From Fusarium oxysporum f. sp. lycopersici 4287 (lineage: Eukaryota > Ascomycota > Sordariomycetes > Hypocreales > Nectriaceae): a stretch of DNA of 64,000 bases. The notes under the pieces are model-generated. The model was given only the letters and a program-made list of their open reading frames with translations, did no database searches and had not been told where the DNA came from. The DNA lies in contig NC_030994.1 of the NCBI RefSeq assembly GCF_000149955.1, positions 1,755,776-1,819,775 of the forward strand, read 5' to 3'. Both the position numbers and the translations under genes were made by a program. Below are positions 45,022 through 55,981 of this stretch, one piece after another. Each line of letters begins with the position of its first letter. The stretch's first letter is position 1.

Positions 45022-47141
45022 AGCGAGTGTTGAGGTCGGAGAGAATGGAACAGGCGGAAGTTATGGGAGGCAGATGAGAGAGATAGAGTCCAATGCCAGC
45101 TAAGGTAGGTAGGTGAGGTAAGTCAAGTCCTGTAGGTCACCTATCGAAATCGGGGCAGTACACCAGAGCAAGGTACTTCTTTGAGCCACCTACCTTTTTG
45201 AAGCAATGGAGGGCACCGACCGGACGGGACACGGCGCAAGCTAATTGAGCTTTCCCGTTCTGCCTGTGTCTAGGTGGGTGCCCGTGCTGAACCCGCTGCC
45301 ATGGATGGGCCGTAGTGGATGTTCAGCGCCTTACTTGCTACCCTGCTACCTATGTGCAGACCTCGTGGACACCGAACATCCATGGATCCCTGGAGAGATT
45401 GGGTAGCAGAGGGGTGATAAGGCGGATACAGTACCACTCGCTAATAATATGTCTTTGGGCTGTGTTCCGAGTTATTAACTTGATCAATTGCGCGGCTGAT
45501 GCTTTTCATTCGTGTATATGGGTTTCATCTGGTCTTGACACGAATAAACCAAGGTCTACCTATGTTGAAAGCACAGCCTCTACTGACTATACCCTGTGGC
45601 GCTGCATTCGTATGATGATAGGCAGGCCTAGATTTTGTGACCAAGACCCTGAACTGGATTGCGAAACGGAAAGTTACAACATGCTACCCAAGGCTGGTCA
45701 TTTTTAAACGGATGGTTTGTTACCTCTTAGCATAGAACCATGCACAAGACAACTCCAGTTGAGACAATCGGATATTAGCCAAGACCAAGACCAAGACTCC
45801 AGCAGCGTTAGCACGTTCCATGTAAATCTGCCAATCTCCTCTACTGCAGGTGACATATTCTGGAATATGTATCAACAGTTACTGTATCCACTAGCGTAGC
45901 CAATATGCACTACAACCTTTGGATTGTCAGCATCGCGTTGGTTGAGTCTTTTCTCCTCTAGACAAGTTCGTCCACTCCCAAGCTTCCCGTACATGTCAGC
46001 AATAAGCCCTCCTATGAGAGCTACATAGTAGTACTTCAAGCTTTGATCACCTCTCACTTGCGGTTCATCAACCTTTTCGGAAGTTGTCTCGGTCAGTCCT
46101 TGTTTCTTGAGCGGAGTACGCTGGCCAGACTGGCCTTGTGGACACTGGATTCTGTTGAAGGGAGGCTGTGTCTGCGGGCTGGGATCCAATACGTGATCCT
46201 GCGGTTGAAAGACGATGCCGCATATTGCCGGTTGTTTTGCTAATGATTGATGTAGTCCAACGCGATCATATCGCTATAAAGATCTCTGAGGGTATTCTAT
46301 ATGTTCTATCATTGATTCGTCTTATATAATGTTCGTTGCTATCCCATGAAAGCTCTACAGTCCAGTCTTTTTAACTTGTCATCTTTAATTTTGAATCTCG
46401 GTGCATCCCACAAGCCGTGCGTACCCTGGCAATTTGATACTATGAATAGCAACTCATAAGCTTCCTGTCAGACAGGGATGTGTGTTGATCCAGTGTCGAG
46501 TGTGGCAGAACGAGAACTTCACTATGTTTCTCACGAGAAGTTAGATCTCAGTGCTGGCCGAGGTCAACATCTGAAATCCCTCTGTTCTGATGAGCTACCA
46601 TGACTTGGACAGCACTACTCTTTTCAGCCTACCATATATTACATGGTCGAGCTTGCTGACTTGAGGCTGGTTCCCAAGCGTTGTGACTGTGACACCCGAA
46701 TACGTATGAGGAGACATGTATACAAGGCACCTTCCAAATGAACAATCTATAATATGAGAACCACTTGTGGGCCATGAAATTGAAGCAAATACCGTCGCCT
46801 AACAGTACATCGTCGTATTTTGTAGGTTGAGCAAGCCCGGCCCAAAGATCATCAACGCCCATGTCTAGGGTAGGCTTAATAAGGTGAACCGTCATTCCCC
46901 AAGCCGGCGATTAATTAATTCAGCGACCATGACCTTCATCTTTCATAATTCGGCTTCCAACCTGCGTAATGAGTCCGAGGACATTGGTATATAAATCTAA
47001 ACCTTCAGAAGAAACTTCAGCGCTCTAAAAGAACTCATTCGCTTCGAACATTCACACCAACAATACCTAACTCCACCTGCTCACAGGTGATCTGACAGTT
47101 GGCCATCCACTATCACATCTGAACTCGAACAACCTGCCGTC
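45022..47141. other. Non-coding stretch (2.1 kb)
   Basis: This holds the promoter of the Gln-rich gene at its left end and the promoter of the small Cys-rich gene at its right end, where a TATA-like GGTATATAAATC lies near 46986-46997. No other gene could be supported. Confidence 0.5.
46986..46997 (+). promoter_or_regulatory. TATA-like element upstream of the small Cys-rich gene
   Basis: The sequence GGTATATAAATC lies about 150 bp before the ATG at 47142. The position fits a fungal core promoter with a leader of about 100 nt. Assignment is by sequence only. Confidence 0.4.
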
Positions 47142-47454
47142 ATGTGCTTTGGTGCGACTTGCCCAACATGCTGTGAGTTTCTGTAATTTCCTCCACGCCA
47201 ATTGAGTTTGTGAGATATTAATTGAAGCCTATCTAGCGAAGAAATCGTGGCGTGGGTGCGGTAACCACGTTCAACAAGTCTTCGACGGAGTGCCACAGAC
47301 TGAATGGTGTACCTGTACTCCCAAAACCAAGATCGGCGGCAAGGAATATCCTCCTGCGGCTCCCATGCAGATTCCGGGCCTGAGTTGGATTTCTGGCATG
47401 CTTGGGGGAGGTAATCGTCAAAATCCTGGCAGTGATAAGAAGCCGGAGCTATGA
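47142..47454 (+). CDS. Small Cys-rich conserved fungal protein (82 residues)
   Basis: Exon 1 is 47142-47172, a 64-nt intron lies at 47173-47236 (GTGAGT donor, CTAG acceptor), and exon 2 is 47237-47454. The product begins MCFGATCPTCSKKSWRGCGN and continues through HVQQVFDGVPQTEWCTC, followed by a Gly/Pro-rich tail ending DKKPEL. The Cys pattern is C-x4-C-x2-C-x6-C and then C-x-C, with a conserved GCG-x-H motif, consistent with a small zinc-binding fold. Similar short proteins are common in filamentous fungi, but no function is known to me. No signal peptide is visible. Neither exon is long enough to stand out as an ORF; the splice was found by reading the frame across. Confidence 0.7.
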
Positions 47455-48152
47455 AGTTATATGGACATCATATCTCTGCCACGCTATCAATCAGCTGTTT
47501 GGATAACATGAATGCGGGGATTTGCAGGGGTGAGAGGTCCGGAAGTCGGTAGTTTGAACTTCATGACATGAAATAGGGCGTCGAGTCATATGCATAAATG
47601 CCGGGGTTGGGGTTTGGAGTATGGGGAAGTTTCAACATTGGTTGTTTGTATGGATAGTAGACGTGCGTGAGGTGTTGGACGAATTATGGGGAAGTTGTAC
47701 TATGTAAATCGATATACCATAGATGAACGGGAATAGAAATTCAAACTTTTTTTATGTCAAGATTCACAGATGCCAATTCGATGTGGATGTTATCATTGAT
47801 CCTAAAAGCAGGTGGACGCGGGAATCCCCAGAATGTGGAGAAGACCTTACTCAACAGGGGACAAAGAAGCGACAACTAGATACGGATATGTAATAGAGAG
47901 ACGATCAAAGGGCGTGACTGGTTATGAACTAACTTATCTCTCGGTTACGCAGCAATTCCCCCCACACGAAGTAGGCAATTCGGGCTTGGACCCGACGAGT
48001 TGGAGTCATATCGGAGCGCTTCTATCTCAGACGCCTCGTGATAAGAACCTCAATCTAGCCGGTCAATGGATAGATCACTCTCCCTCTTTCTCTTCATCAA
48101 GTGAGAGAATCAGCATCAATTAGTCAAGTTCAAACATATCAACGTTGCTATA
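47455..48152. other. Intergenic region upstream of the P450 gene
   Basis: 698 bp hold the 3' end of the small Cys-rich gene and the P450 promoter. The frame at 47812-48123 lacks any protein feature. Confidence 0.5.
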
Positions 48153-49912
48153 ATGTTGATACTATCACCAAGCTTCATGCTTGGAGCCGCCGCTCTCCTT
48201 GTCATTACTCATATCATTATCCGCTTGACTTCGGCTACCGCAAAGGTTCCCGGTCCCTTCGTATCCAACTTCACCTCACTTGTACTGAAATGGCACGAAC
48301 TCAATGCCAACCGTACCATGTACATTCACGAGCTTCATAAGAGATATGGCCCAGTGGTCAGGGTCGCACCCAATGAGGTCTCCTTCACTTCGATTGATGC
48401 TCTCAAAGAAATTTATGGTTCCGGTGGTAGCGGATATGACAAGACCGAGTTTTATGACCTCTTTCAAGTCTACGGCAAGCGGTAAGAACTCACATTATAG
48501 GAGTGGGATGCTGGTTCTGACTGTGCCTTGCAGAACAATGTTCTCAACATTGGTTAAAGGCGACGTAAGTTCAGATTAGGAGCCGTGATGTTTAGTCAAA
48601 CTGACCTTTTGACTAGCATGCGAAACGACGGAGGATGATTGGCGATAGATATGCCAACAGCAACGTAATGAAGCAAGCCCCCCTGGCCGGGATACAAGAA
48701 CGCTCCAAGAGGTTTGTTGAGCGTTGTGTTGACTCACCTGACAAGACGGCAGACGTATTTGTAAGTTGAGAGTTCTTCTTTTCAGGAGTATGCTAACAAA
48801 CCGATATAGAGAGGTTAGTTCCGATTACGAGGAGCAGAACCGATTGAGGAGAAAGACACAGCTGACCAAAACAGCGTTGCACGCATATGCTTGTGATTGT
48901 GTTACGCACCAGTTGTTTCACCCATATGGAAGCAACTGCCTGCAAAACAAGGACGATGAAGAAATGATGCATCAAGTTGCTGCCGATGACAGTCTTCAAA
49001 GTAAGCTCTCGTATGCCAAGGATCGCGCGTTGGAGCTCACAAGAGAACTTAGACCGTCTGGTTCAGTACTATAGCCCGATTCTTCACCGTCTTGGATCCA
49101 GCATTCTGACTAGCTTTGCCAAACCTCGATTGATTCCCCTGGCCGACAACTTTGTGATTGAAAACGCCAAAGAAAATGGTGCGGCAGATTTCACCGTATT
49201 AAACCGGCTCAAGGAGAAGGATAGCGTCCTTGATACTATCGACATGGCTGCCGAGTGTCTCGATCATATGGCTGCTGGCATCGATACAACCGGCGACGTT
49301 CTGTGCTTCTTAATGTGGGAACTTTCACAGCCCCGGTCGACAAAGTATCAACGACTTCTGCGAGAAGAGTTTCGAAGCAAGCCTGACGCCCACTTTGACG
49401 AGTTGCCCATGCTAGATGCTGTCCTAAACGAGGGACTGAGATGTTTCCCCGCTATTCCGATGTCATTGCCTCGATACGTCCCCCACGGTGGCCGTGTCAT
49501 TGATGGGTTCTCCTTACCCGAGAAGTCAGTTGTCAGTTGTCAGGCCCTTTCAGTTCACCGAATCAACGATCATGTCTTCCCCGAGCCGGACAAGTTCTAC
49601 CCTGAAAGGTGGTTGGAAGCCGAAGGAGACGCTGACCGACGAAGACACCAATGGGCCTTCTCCAGTGGAGGAAGAGGATGCATCGGGAAACAGTGAGTAG
49701 CTCTGCTGAGTGTAAAGAGGGAAGATGTTAATACGTGCTATAGCCTTGCCATGGCGGAGATGAAGACCCTGCTGCGAGACGTGTATTCACGATACGAAAC
49801 TGAGCCGGATGAATCAATGAAGAGCGAATCTATGGCGATGGACGATCAACTGATATCCTCACGACCTCTCGGAAAGCGATGCCTCCTTAAATTCGTGCCT
49901 GTGAAGGGCTGA
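48153..49912 (+). CDS. Cytochrome P450 monooxygenase
   Basis: Seven exons: 48153-48481, 48534-48564, 48617-48760, 48810-48813, 48875-49000, 49053-49692 and 49744-49912, giving 480 residues. The protein has an N-terminal membrane anchor (about residues 5-25), a Pro-rich hinge VPGP, the I-helix AGIDTT (oxygen activation), the K-helix E-x-x-R (NEGLR), the PERW motif and the haem loop FSSGGRGCIG with ligand Cys421. All catalytic motifs are intact. It is likely ER-bound and needs a P450 reductase. Substrate cannot be told from sequence. No biosynthetic partners (PKS, NRPS, terpene cyclase) lie nearby, so a cluster role is not supported. The model needs a 4-nt exon (AGAG) to join DVF to ALHAYACD. 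Confidence 0.88.
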
Positions 49913-50585
49913 ACTATAATTCAGAGACCGCGACAACGAGTTGATGAGCATTGACGAGGAGACGGGAGCTTGATCAGGGCATCAGAATCGCGAGTAGTAT
50001 ACACACTAAGGGCATGTTTTATCAATACAGTGCAGTTGTCATAGATTAAAGGATGGGCTCGGCAACTCGGCGATAGGGGATGTCAAAAGCTCAAACAACT
50101 TCAGCTGAGGGAAGAGAGTATTTCTACCACGTATGTAAGAGAAACTCACAATCAAAAACCACCTCAAACAACAACAGATCGTGATTGCATTCGTTGGTTG
50201 GAGTTTGTGGCTTTTAAATCCGAATACACCGATGTCGTATTTGTCATTCTCCGACTGCATCCCCGAAATCACAACATGAAAAAGGCAACCATCCAACCAT
50301 CCAATCCATCAACTCGATGCGAGTGCGTTGCGTTTGCCTGGCTTGCACGTGTACAGTGTGAGGAAAACTCGGTATTGGAAGGGCTTGGCAGTTGAAGCAT
50401 GCCCTGGGACAGAGGCTCCCCCACCTGGCGAAGCGAGCTGTGCAACAGTGGATCACTACCTGGGATGAGCGCTACGAACCCGGTCAGGCGCTGAAAGTAC
50501 AGTGATTGATCATCTGCCTCGTCACTGCTGGAATCAAACATGGAACCTCACTCAGATTTTAGTTAAAGTTTTCTTGCTACCTAAG

Positions 50586-50587
<2 letters not shown>

Positions 50588-50633
<46 letters not shown>
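50588..50633. repeat. (AGT)n microsatellite
   Basis: About 15 perfect AGT units lie in the region upstream of eIF5. It is likely polymorphic in length between strains. Confidence 0.95.
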
Positions 50634-50638
<5 letters not shown>

Positions 50639-51264
50639 GTTTCAAACTTCGGAAAAATCAGTCTTTGTAACTTCTTTGTTGGCAACCTATTATCAAAAAT
50701 AGTCTCACACGGTATCTCTACTACTAATATGGGCCATTCTTTGACAGTTTTGACCACAACATCAAAGGTACCTATTGGTTCTTCTGATGTTGGGTGACCT
50801 GGGCTGTCTGAATCTGAGGTTGTGTCAGGTTTTTTTGCCGCCTGCCCCATTCTTTAGCGTCCCTTCCGGGCTTCCAAAAAAACAAAAATCCCGGTCGGCC
50901 CTAACGTCGCCCCTCCCTCCTTCCTTCTTAACTCACCTGGTTGCTCCTCTTTTGCATTTTTTCTCTTCTTCTCCTCAACATCACACTCTGCATCTCATCG
51001 AGACAGCAAATCTTAACTCAACTCACCGAGCGCCCCTGAACCCATCGCGCCAAGCGCATCTCACTCTCATACTTGCCTGTTGACTCTTCCGGTCGCAGCG
51101 CGCATCGCCTACCTGACTTCCCCGCCACTCATACCTGGCTCACGAACTTCGCATCGTTAATAGTGTAGTGTTGGCCTTGGAGCACCCTCTTCGCCGGTCT
51201 TCGCTTGCTCCCTACGAAATCGGACCTCCCGAACACATATATCCGCCGAACCACACTGCTGTTT

Positions 51265-51369
51265 ATGTATCAGCACGACCAGCTCTCCGTCTTCAGACAC
51301 CTCTTCAAGCTGCAGTTATTTCGCATACCGCGAAAGCCTTGTAGCCCCGACATCAGTTCCGACGGTTGA
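51265..51369 (+). promoter_or_regulatory. Upstream ORF 1 of eIF5 (34 codons)
   Basis: ATG 51265 (context GTTTATGT, weak) opens 34 codons and stops at TGA 51367-51369. It is relevant only if transcription starts upstream of it, which the sequence cannot show. Confidence 0.4.
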
Positions 51370-51393
51370 AATCTAGAGACACCATTGTCGTCT

Positions 51394-51465
51394 ATGCATC
51401 ACCACCAGCATCCGATCATACATCCGGTCTGCCACATGTCAATCAAAAATCATCAAGAGCACTGA
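51394..51465 (+). promoter_or_regulatory. Upstream ORF 2 of eIF5 (23 codons, His-rich)
   Basis: ATG 51394 (context TCTATGC, weak) opens a 23-codon frame that starts MHHHQHP and stops at TGA 51463-51465. It lies 158 bp before the main start. Confidence 0.45.
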
Positions 51466-51518
51466 AACCTTCCTTGCTCCGCCCACCCTCAAGTCATCTT
51501 CTGCTACCAAGTCTATAC

Positions 51519-51557
51519 ATGACATCCTCGTCATCTTACGACTCTATCAACCACTAG
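51519..51557 (+). promoter_or_regulatory. Upstream ORF 3 of eIF5 (12 codons)
   Basis: ATG 51519 (context ATACATGA, weak) opens 12 codons and stops at TAG 51555-51557, 65 bp before the main ATG. Confidence 0.45.
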
Positions 51558-51622
51558 CCTCGCTCACCCGCCTTGCCCTGTCAACTCTATCTTTCAGACA
51601 GTAATTACTCAATACCGCCACC

Positions 51623-52947
51623 ATGGCTCTCGTCAACGTTCGTCGCGATGTCAGCGATGCTTTCTATCGTTACAAGATGGAGCGTCTGCAGACCAAGATT
51701 GAAGGTAAAGGAAACGGTATCAAGACCGTCGTCGTCAACCTGAGCAGCGTTGCTGCCTCTCTTGCCCGCCCTGGTTCTTATGTCATTAAGTACTTTGGTT
51801 TTGAGCTTGGTGCTCAGACCAACATTGATCCCAAAGACGACCGTTGGATCATCAACGGTGCTCACGATGCCCCCAAGCTTCAGGATCACCTCGATGGGTT
51901 CATCAACAAGTTCGTCCTCTGCAAGAAATGCAAGAACCCCGAGACCGATGTTGTCATCAAGGATGATCGTATCCTGCTTGACTGCAAAGCCTGCGGTCAG
52001 CGTACCGATGTCGACATCCGCCTGAAGCTCAGTGGCTTTATCCTCAAGAACCAGCCCAAGAAGGGCAAGAAGGACAAGGCCGAGCGCAGGGCTGCCAAGA
52101 AGGCTCGACAGAACGGCAATGCTGCCAACGGCACCAATGGTCAGAATGGTGCTGGCAGTGATGAGGCATCTGAGAACGGCTCAAACGATAACGGCGACGA
52201 GGACGTTGGCAGTGACGACGAGTTCCAAAAGGTTGCGGCAGAGGCCGCCGAAGCCGCTCAGGAGAACGAAGTCAAGGAGCATGAATGGGCTGTTGACATG
52301 AGCGAGGAAGCCGTCAAGGCCCGTCAGGCCTCTCTCCCCGGCGAGTTCAAGCAGAAGCTCAATATTGGCGATGATGATGATGAAGAAGGCGAGGGTGGCC
52401 CCACCATCTACGATGAGCTTGGCGACTGGATCCAGTCCCAGGCCGAGGAAAAGGGCAGCGTTGACAAGGTCGAATCCATCGACATCTATGTCAAGGCCAA
52501 GGAGTTTGGTATCGAAGGCAAGCATCGTAGTGTTCTTGTTCTTGTCCAAACCATCTTCGATAAGAACATTGTTGCCCAAATTCCCAAGCGTGCTAGCATG
52601 CTCAAGCAGGTATGTTTAATTCGTTTTTTTTAACGAAGCATCCATGTACTAATGTGCAACAGTTTGTTACCTCTGAGCGTCACGAGAAGGCTCTTCTCGG
52701 CGGAACCGAACGTCTCGTCGGTACTCTGGCCGCCGACCACCCCGAGATGTTCCAGTCTATCGTCAAGATTCTCCAGCTCTACTACCACTATGACCTGATC
52801 AGCGAGGAGGTCGTGACCAAATGGGGATCCAAGGCTAGCAAGAAGTACACTGACATCTCCACCTCCAAGAAGGTTCGCAAGGCTGCTGAGCCTTTCTTGA
52901 CCTGGCTTGCCGAGGCTGATTCGGAGGAGTCTTCTGACGAGGAGTAA
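51623..52947 (+). CDS. tif5: Translation initiation factor 5 (eIF5)
   Basis: Exon 1 is 51623-52609, a 53-nt intron lies at 52610-52662, and exon 2 is 52663-52947, giving 423 residues. The N-terminal GAP domain shows [19 protein letters not shown] (Arg finger region) and [11 protein letters not shown], with a zinc ribbon C-x2-C...C-x2-C. A Lys-rich then acidic linker follows, and then the C-terminal W2/HEAT domain with the acidic aromatic box ending [11 protein letters not shown]. eIF5 stimulates GTP hydrolysis by eIF2 on start-codon recognition and nucleates the multifactor complex. The ATG sits in a near-perfect context (CCGCCACCATGG), in contrast to the weak upstream ATGs. The gene converges on the THO gene. 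Confidence 0.97.
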
Positions 52948-53302
52948 AATCCTGTTTATGTAGTCTTTCTTCCCGTGTGGTACTTGATTTGCTTAGTGCC
53001 TTGTGTGTTTTGCGGGCAGGCTTCTGTGGTGCATTGTTGCATTCACTTTGTCGACAGCTCAGTGCAGCCTGTGCTCTTTGATGCTCAGATAGTTTAATTC
53101 TATTGTTGGTCTTTTACCCGAAACCTGATGTTTCTGATGTGCTCTGCCTCTGTGACAGCGCAAGAGACAGTGAAATGCTTGTGGTTGATGACTAGTTCAC
53201 ACAAAATATGGGAACATCGCTTTGCCCATTGCCAGTTCACCTGAGACTGGTCTACAAGTACAGATAATTCACACAGTTATTTCGACATGCTCCATCTCAG
53301 TA
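52948..53302. other. Intergenic region between convergent eIF5 and THO genes
   Basis: 355 bp of presumed overlapping or adjacent 3' UTRs. No gene was seen. Confidence 0.5.
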
Positions 53303-55981
53303 TTATGAATCTGTCATCGTGGCCTCCTTTGTCTCGGCGACCTTGGTGGTATCTTCCTCCTCGTCCTTCATAGCTGTGTCCTCACTCAAGCCCTGCTTGC
53401 CCTCACTTTCCCCATATATGTAATTCCCAATAGCCTTGACTGCTTCAACGTCATCGTCGTCGACAATTGATGTGTCAAACAGCTCGTCGACCTTTCTCGA
53501 CTCAAGTTCTGTAGAAAATTTCTTTAAGATATCTTGAATGGCAGATTCTTCTTTGCCCGAAGCCTCGAGGCGCTGCTTGAGAAGTTCAGGGGTAGACGTC
53601 GTAATGAGCACGTAGCGTGCCTGGAAGTCCATATCTTTGGCATATTGGGCAGCCTGACATGTAATATGTCAGTAAAGTACGTATTTGGATGGTTGTTTGA
53701 CTTACCTCGATATCTAGTTCGATTATTGGCACTTTGCCACTCTCTGAGATAGCCTCGATGGCCTTGAAACTGGTTCCGTAATCGACGCCGTCCCGAGTAC
53801 CTGATTCTATCAAGCGGTCCCCATCTCGTAGCTGGTTGAACTCTTGTTGCTTGACAAAGTGGAAACTCTTGCCGTTGACTTCACCCTCAACAGGCTCTCG
53901 TGTGGTATGGCGGACAACAGGAGCGAACACTCCCTTTCGCTCTTCCATAAGTTTTCTGATGATGGTTGACTTGCCTACGCCTGTAATGCCAGAGATGATG
54001 ATAGGTTCTCGGTTGGAGGGCATATCTTCTTCATTTGCTGTGGGCTCAGCAGTGTCCTCGATATCATCCACTTCTGTAAGCTCCTCGAACACGATATCAA
54101 TCTTCTTAGGATCTTCGATCTTGTCGAGCGCGGCAAGCTTTGAGCGCGCTGCGATTCGTAGTGCTCTCCAGCTCTTGCTGACCTTGCCAGCGATAGCAGC
54201 AGCTTTGGTTTGGTCGTTTGTTGGCATATCGATCTCAAAATCGTCGTCGGCAATTTTACGTTTGAACGTGTCGAGCTCTGGTAGCTCATAGCGCTCCTTG
54301 GCTTTGAGTCGACTCATCGCTGTCTCTTCATCCTCCTCCTTGAGAAAGTCCAGGGAGACAGAGCCCATAGGGACCGACCTTAGCCGCTTGCTGGTAGCCA
54401 TTTTCTGAACATTGGCCTTTGCCTCAAGAAAGGATGCCGGCGAGACTGGGTCTCGTTTGATGGGGTGACAGCCTTCAATCTTCCAGCGAACCCAGTTCTT
54501 GTCTCTAGCCAGCACGGTTTCTACCATTCGATAAAAATATGGACCATCAGCACCCTGGCGGAGGTAGTCCGCAATAGTCTTTTTCATGTCACTAGCCCAT
54601 TCAGCCTGACAAAGGGTTAGCTGAAGCGCTCTCTGCTGTGGTCTAGTTCCTGAAATACTTACGTCTTCGTCACTCAGGACTTGGTCACTGTACATGACGG
54701 CCTTATTTACGCTGGCATTGACGGGGAGAGCTTCTGTAAGTCGCTCTCGTGCTTGGATGGATAGTGAGATGAGGAAATCCATGATGATGAGAGCTTGCAC
54801 AAGAATATGTCGTCGGAAAGACAAATCACTGATCTGTATTGTTGTTAGCTTAAACTCGAGTCAGACTGAGTTATGAGACACTACCTCCAAGTCGAATAAA
54901 TCTTTACTAGTGAGATATTTGGGATTGAATGTGTTAGAACTCTCATCTTCTTCTCCACTCTCTCGTTTTCGTTTGAGGCTTCGTCTTGAATCGTTGTGCA
55001 CTGTTTGAAAGACTTTCATTGTGGCTGCTAGACCCTCTTTGAAAGACGTCAGATTGGTAGTCTCAAAAAGCTTTTTGGGTTGACTGAAGTATTCCTGAAG
55101 GGACCAGAATAGTGGATAAAGCTCGTCTGTCGATAGGGGCTTCTCTTTGTCTGCCTTTTTGGCATCGGCTGACTTGGGTGTGGACTTTGACTCTGCTTGC
55201 TCATTTAGTTGCTCTTCTGGCTCGTCCACAACCATCTTAGATTCATCCTCTGCCCGCGTCGCCTCGTAGGTCGTGACATTCTCGACATGGTATTCGCCTC
55301 GTAGGTTCACAGAACTCTTGTCGCCCAGAGGAAAGCTTTGGAACATGAAGATGAAAACGCGACCGCAGAAAGCAGTATCTTCTGCACGAGATAGTCGGCG
55401 TAGCAATTCATTGCATGTTCGAAGAATAATCAATTGCTTTTGTTTGAAATGGTTTGCTGTGATTCGTTCTCTCCTCGACTCAAGGAAATCAAAGATCTTA
55501 CGACAGCCAGCAATAGTTTGACTGTCCAGTAGTTCCTCTGCTAGCCAGAACAACAGCGCGGGATCACATTGTCCATCGTCGGAAAGAATCGACAGGATAT
55601 CGAGGAGGTTCCACACCTTGACATAGTAGGGAGAATCGATGGTGGTTGTCGCCTATTTTGGTCAGCGCAAGGCGCGGATCGCATGGGAGAGTCGGGATTT
55701 ACAATGAGTTGACTGAATATGTTACGAGCGGCAGTTTCTATTATAGCAAACTGTCGTCCTTTGTCGATCGTTGATGCAGCACCTTCAGCAGCTGGGCTGG
55801 AAACATCGTCCGCGGTTCTGGATACTCGGCCTGAGAGGTCGTCGAAATCGGACTTGCGCAACGCTGGCTCAATCGCTGATGTTGGCTTGGCGGTCTCTGC
55901 TTGGGAAAGGAATTCTTCTAGCAGAGTCGTGAAAGCTGTGATCGCCGGTGCAGCTGGATTGTCTATCTCTTGCGCTGCCAT
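53303..55981 (-). CDS. THO complex subunit Hpr1/THOC1 fused to a guanylate-kinase-like domain
   Basis: Exons are 55981-55703, 55652-54885, 54833-54663, 54605-53706 and 53653-53303, giving 822 residues. Residues 1-590 or so match THOC1: LLFWLAEELLDSQTIAGCRK, FDFLESRRER, RDKNWVRWKIEGC and KSWRALRIAARSKL. THO couples transcription to mRNA export and limits R-loops. From about residue 605, in the same uninterrupted exon, a guanylate-kinase-like domain begins: Walker A GITGVGKST (612-620), RHTTREPVEGEVNGKSFHF, an E-x-x-x-x-x-G-x-DYGTS segment, and then YVLITTSTPELLKQRLEAS in the last exon. An acidic tail ends the protein. Yeast Hpr1 and human THOC1 lack this domain as far as I know. Several GMP-binding and lid residues are changed (see findings). 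Intron 54662-54606 is 3n and stop-free. Confidence 0.88.

Larger units (their letters stand above)
49913..51622. other. Intergenic region and probable long leader of eIF5
   Basis: It contains an (AGT)n microsatellite at 50588-50633 and a strongly C/T-rich stretch at about 50880-51240, likely promoter and leader. Three short upstream ORFs precede the eIF5 ATG and are listed separately. No other gene was seen. Confidence 0.5.

Noticed and set aside
44956..45060. N-terminal extension of the Gln-rich protein (VRDYLLRTPSSS)
   Set aside because: The frame is open but lacks an ATG before an upstream stop, and no upstream exon with a usable acceptor was found.
48153..49912. Secondary-metabolite cluster around the P450
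   Set aside because: Neighbours are a small Cys-rich protein, a Gln-rich protein and housekeeping eIF5; no backbone enzyme, transporter or cluster regulator is present.
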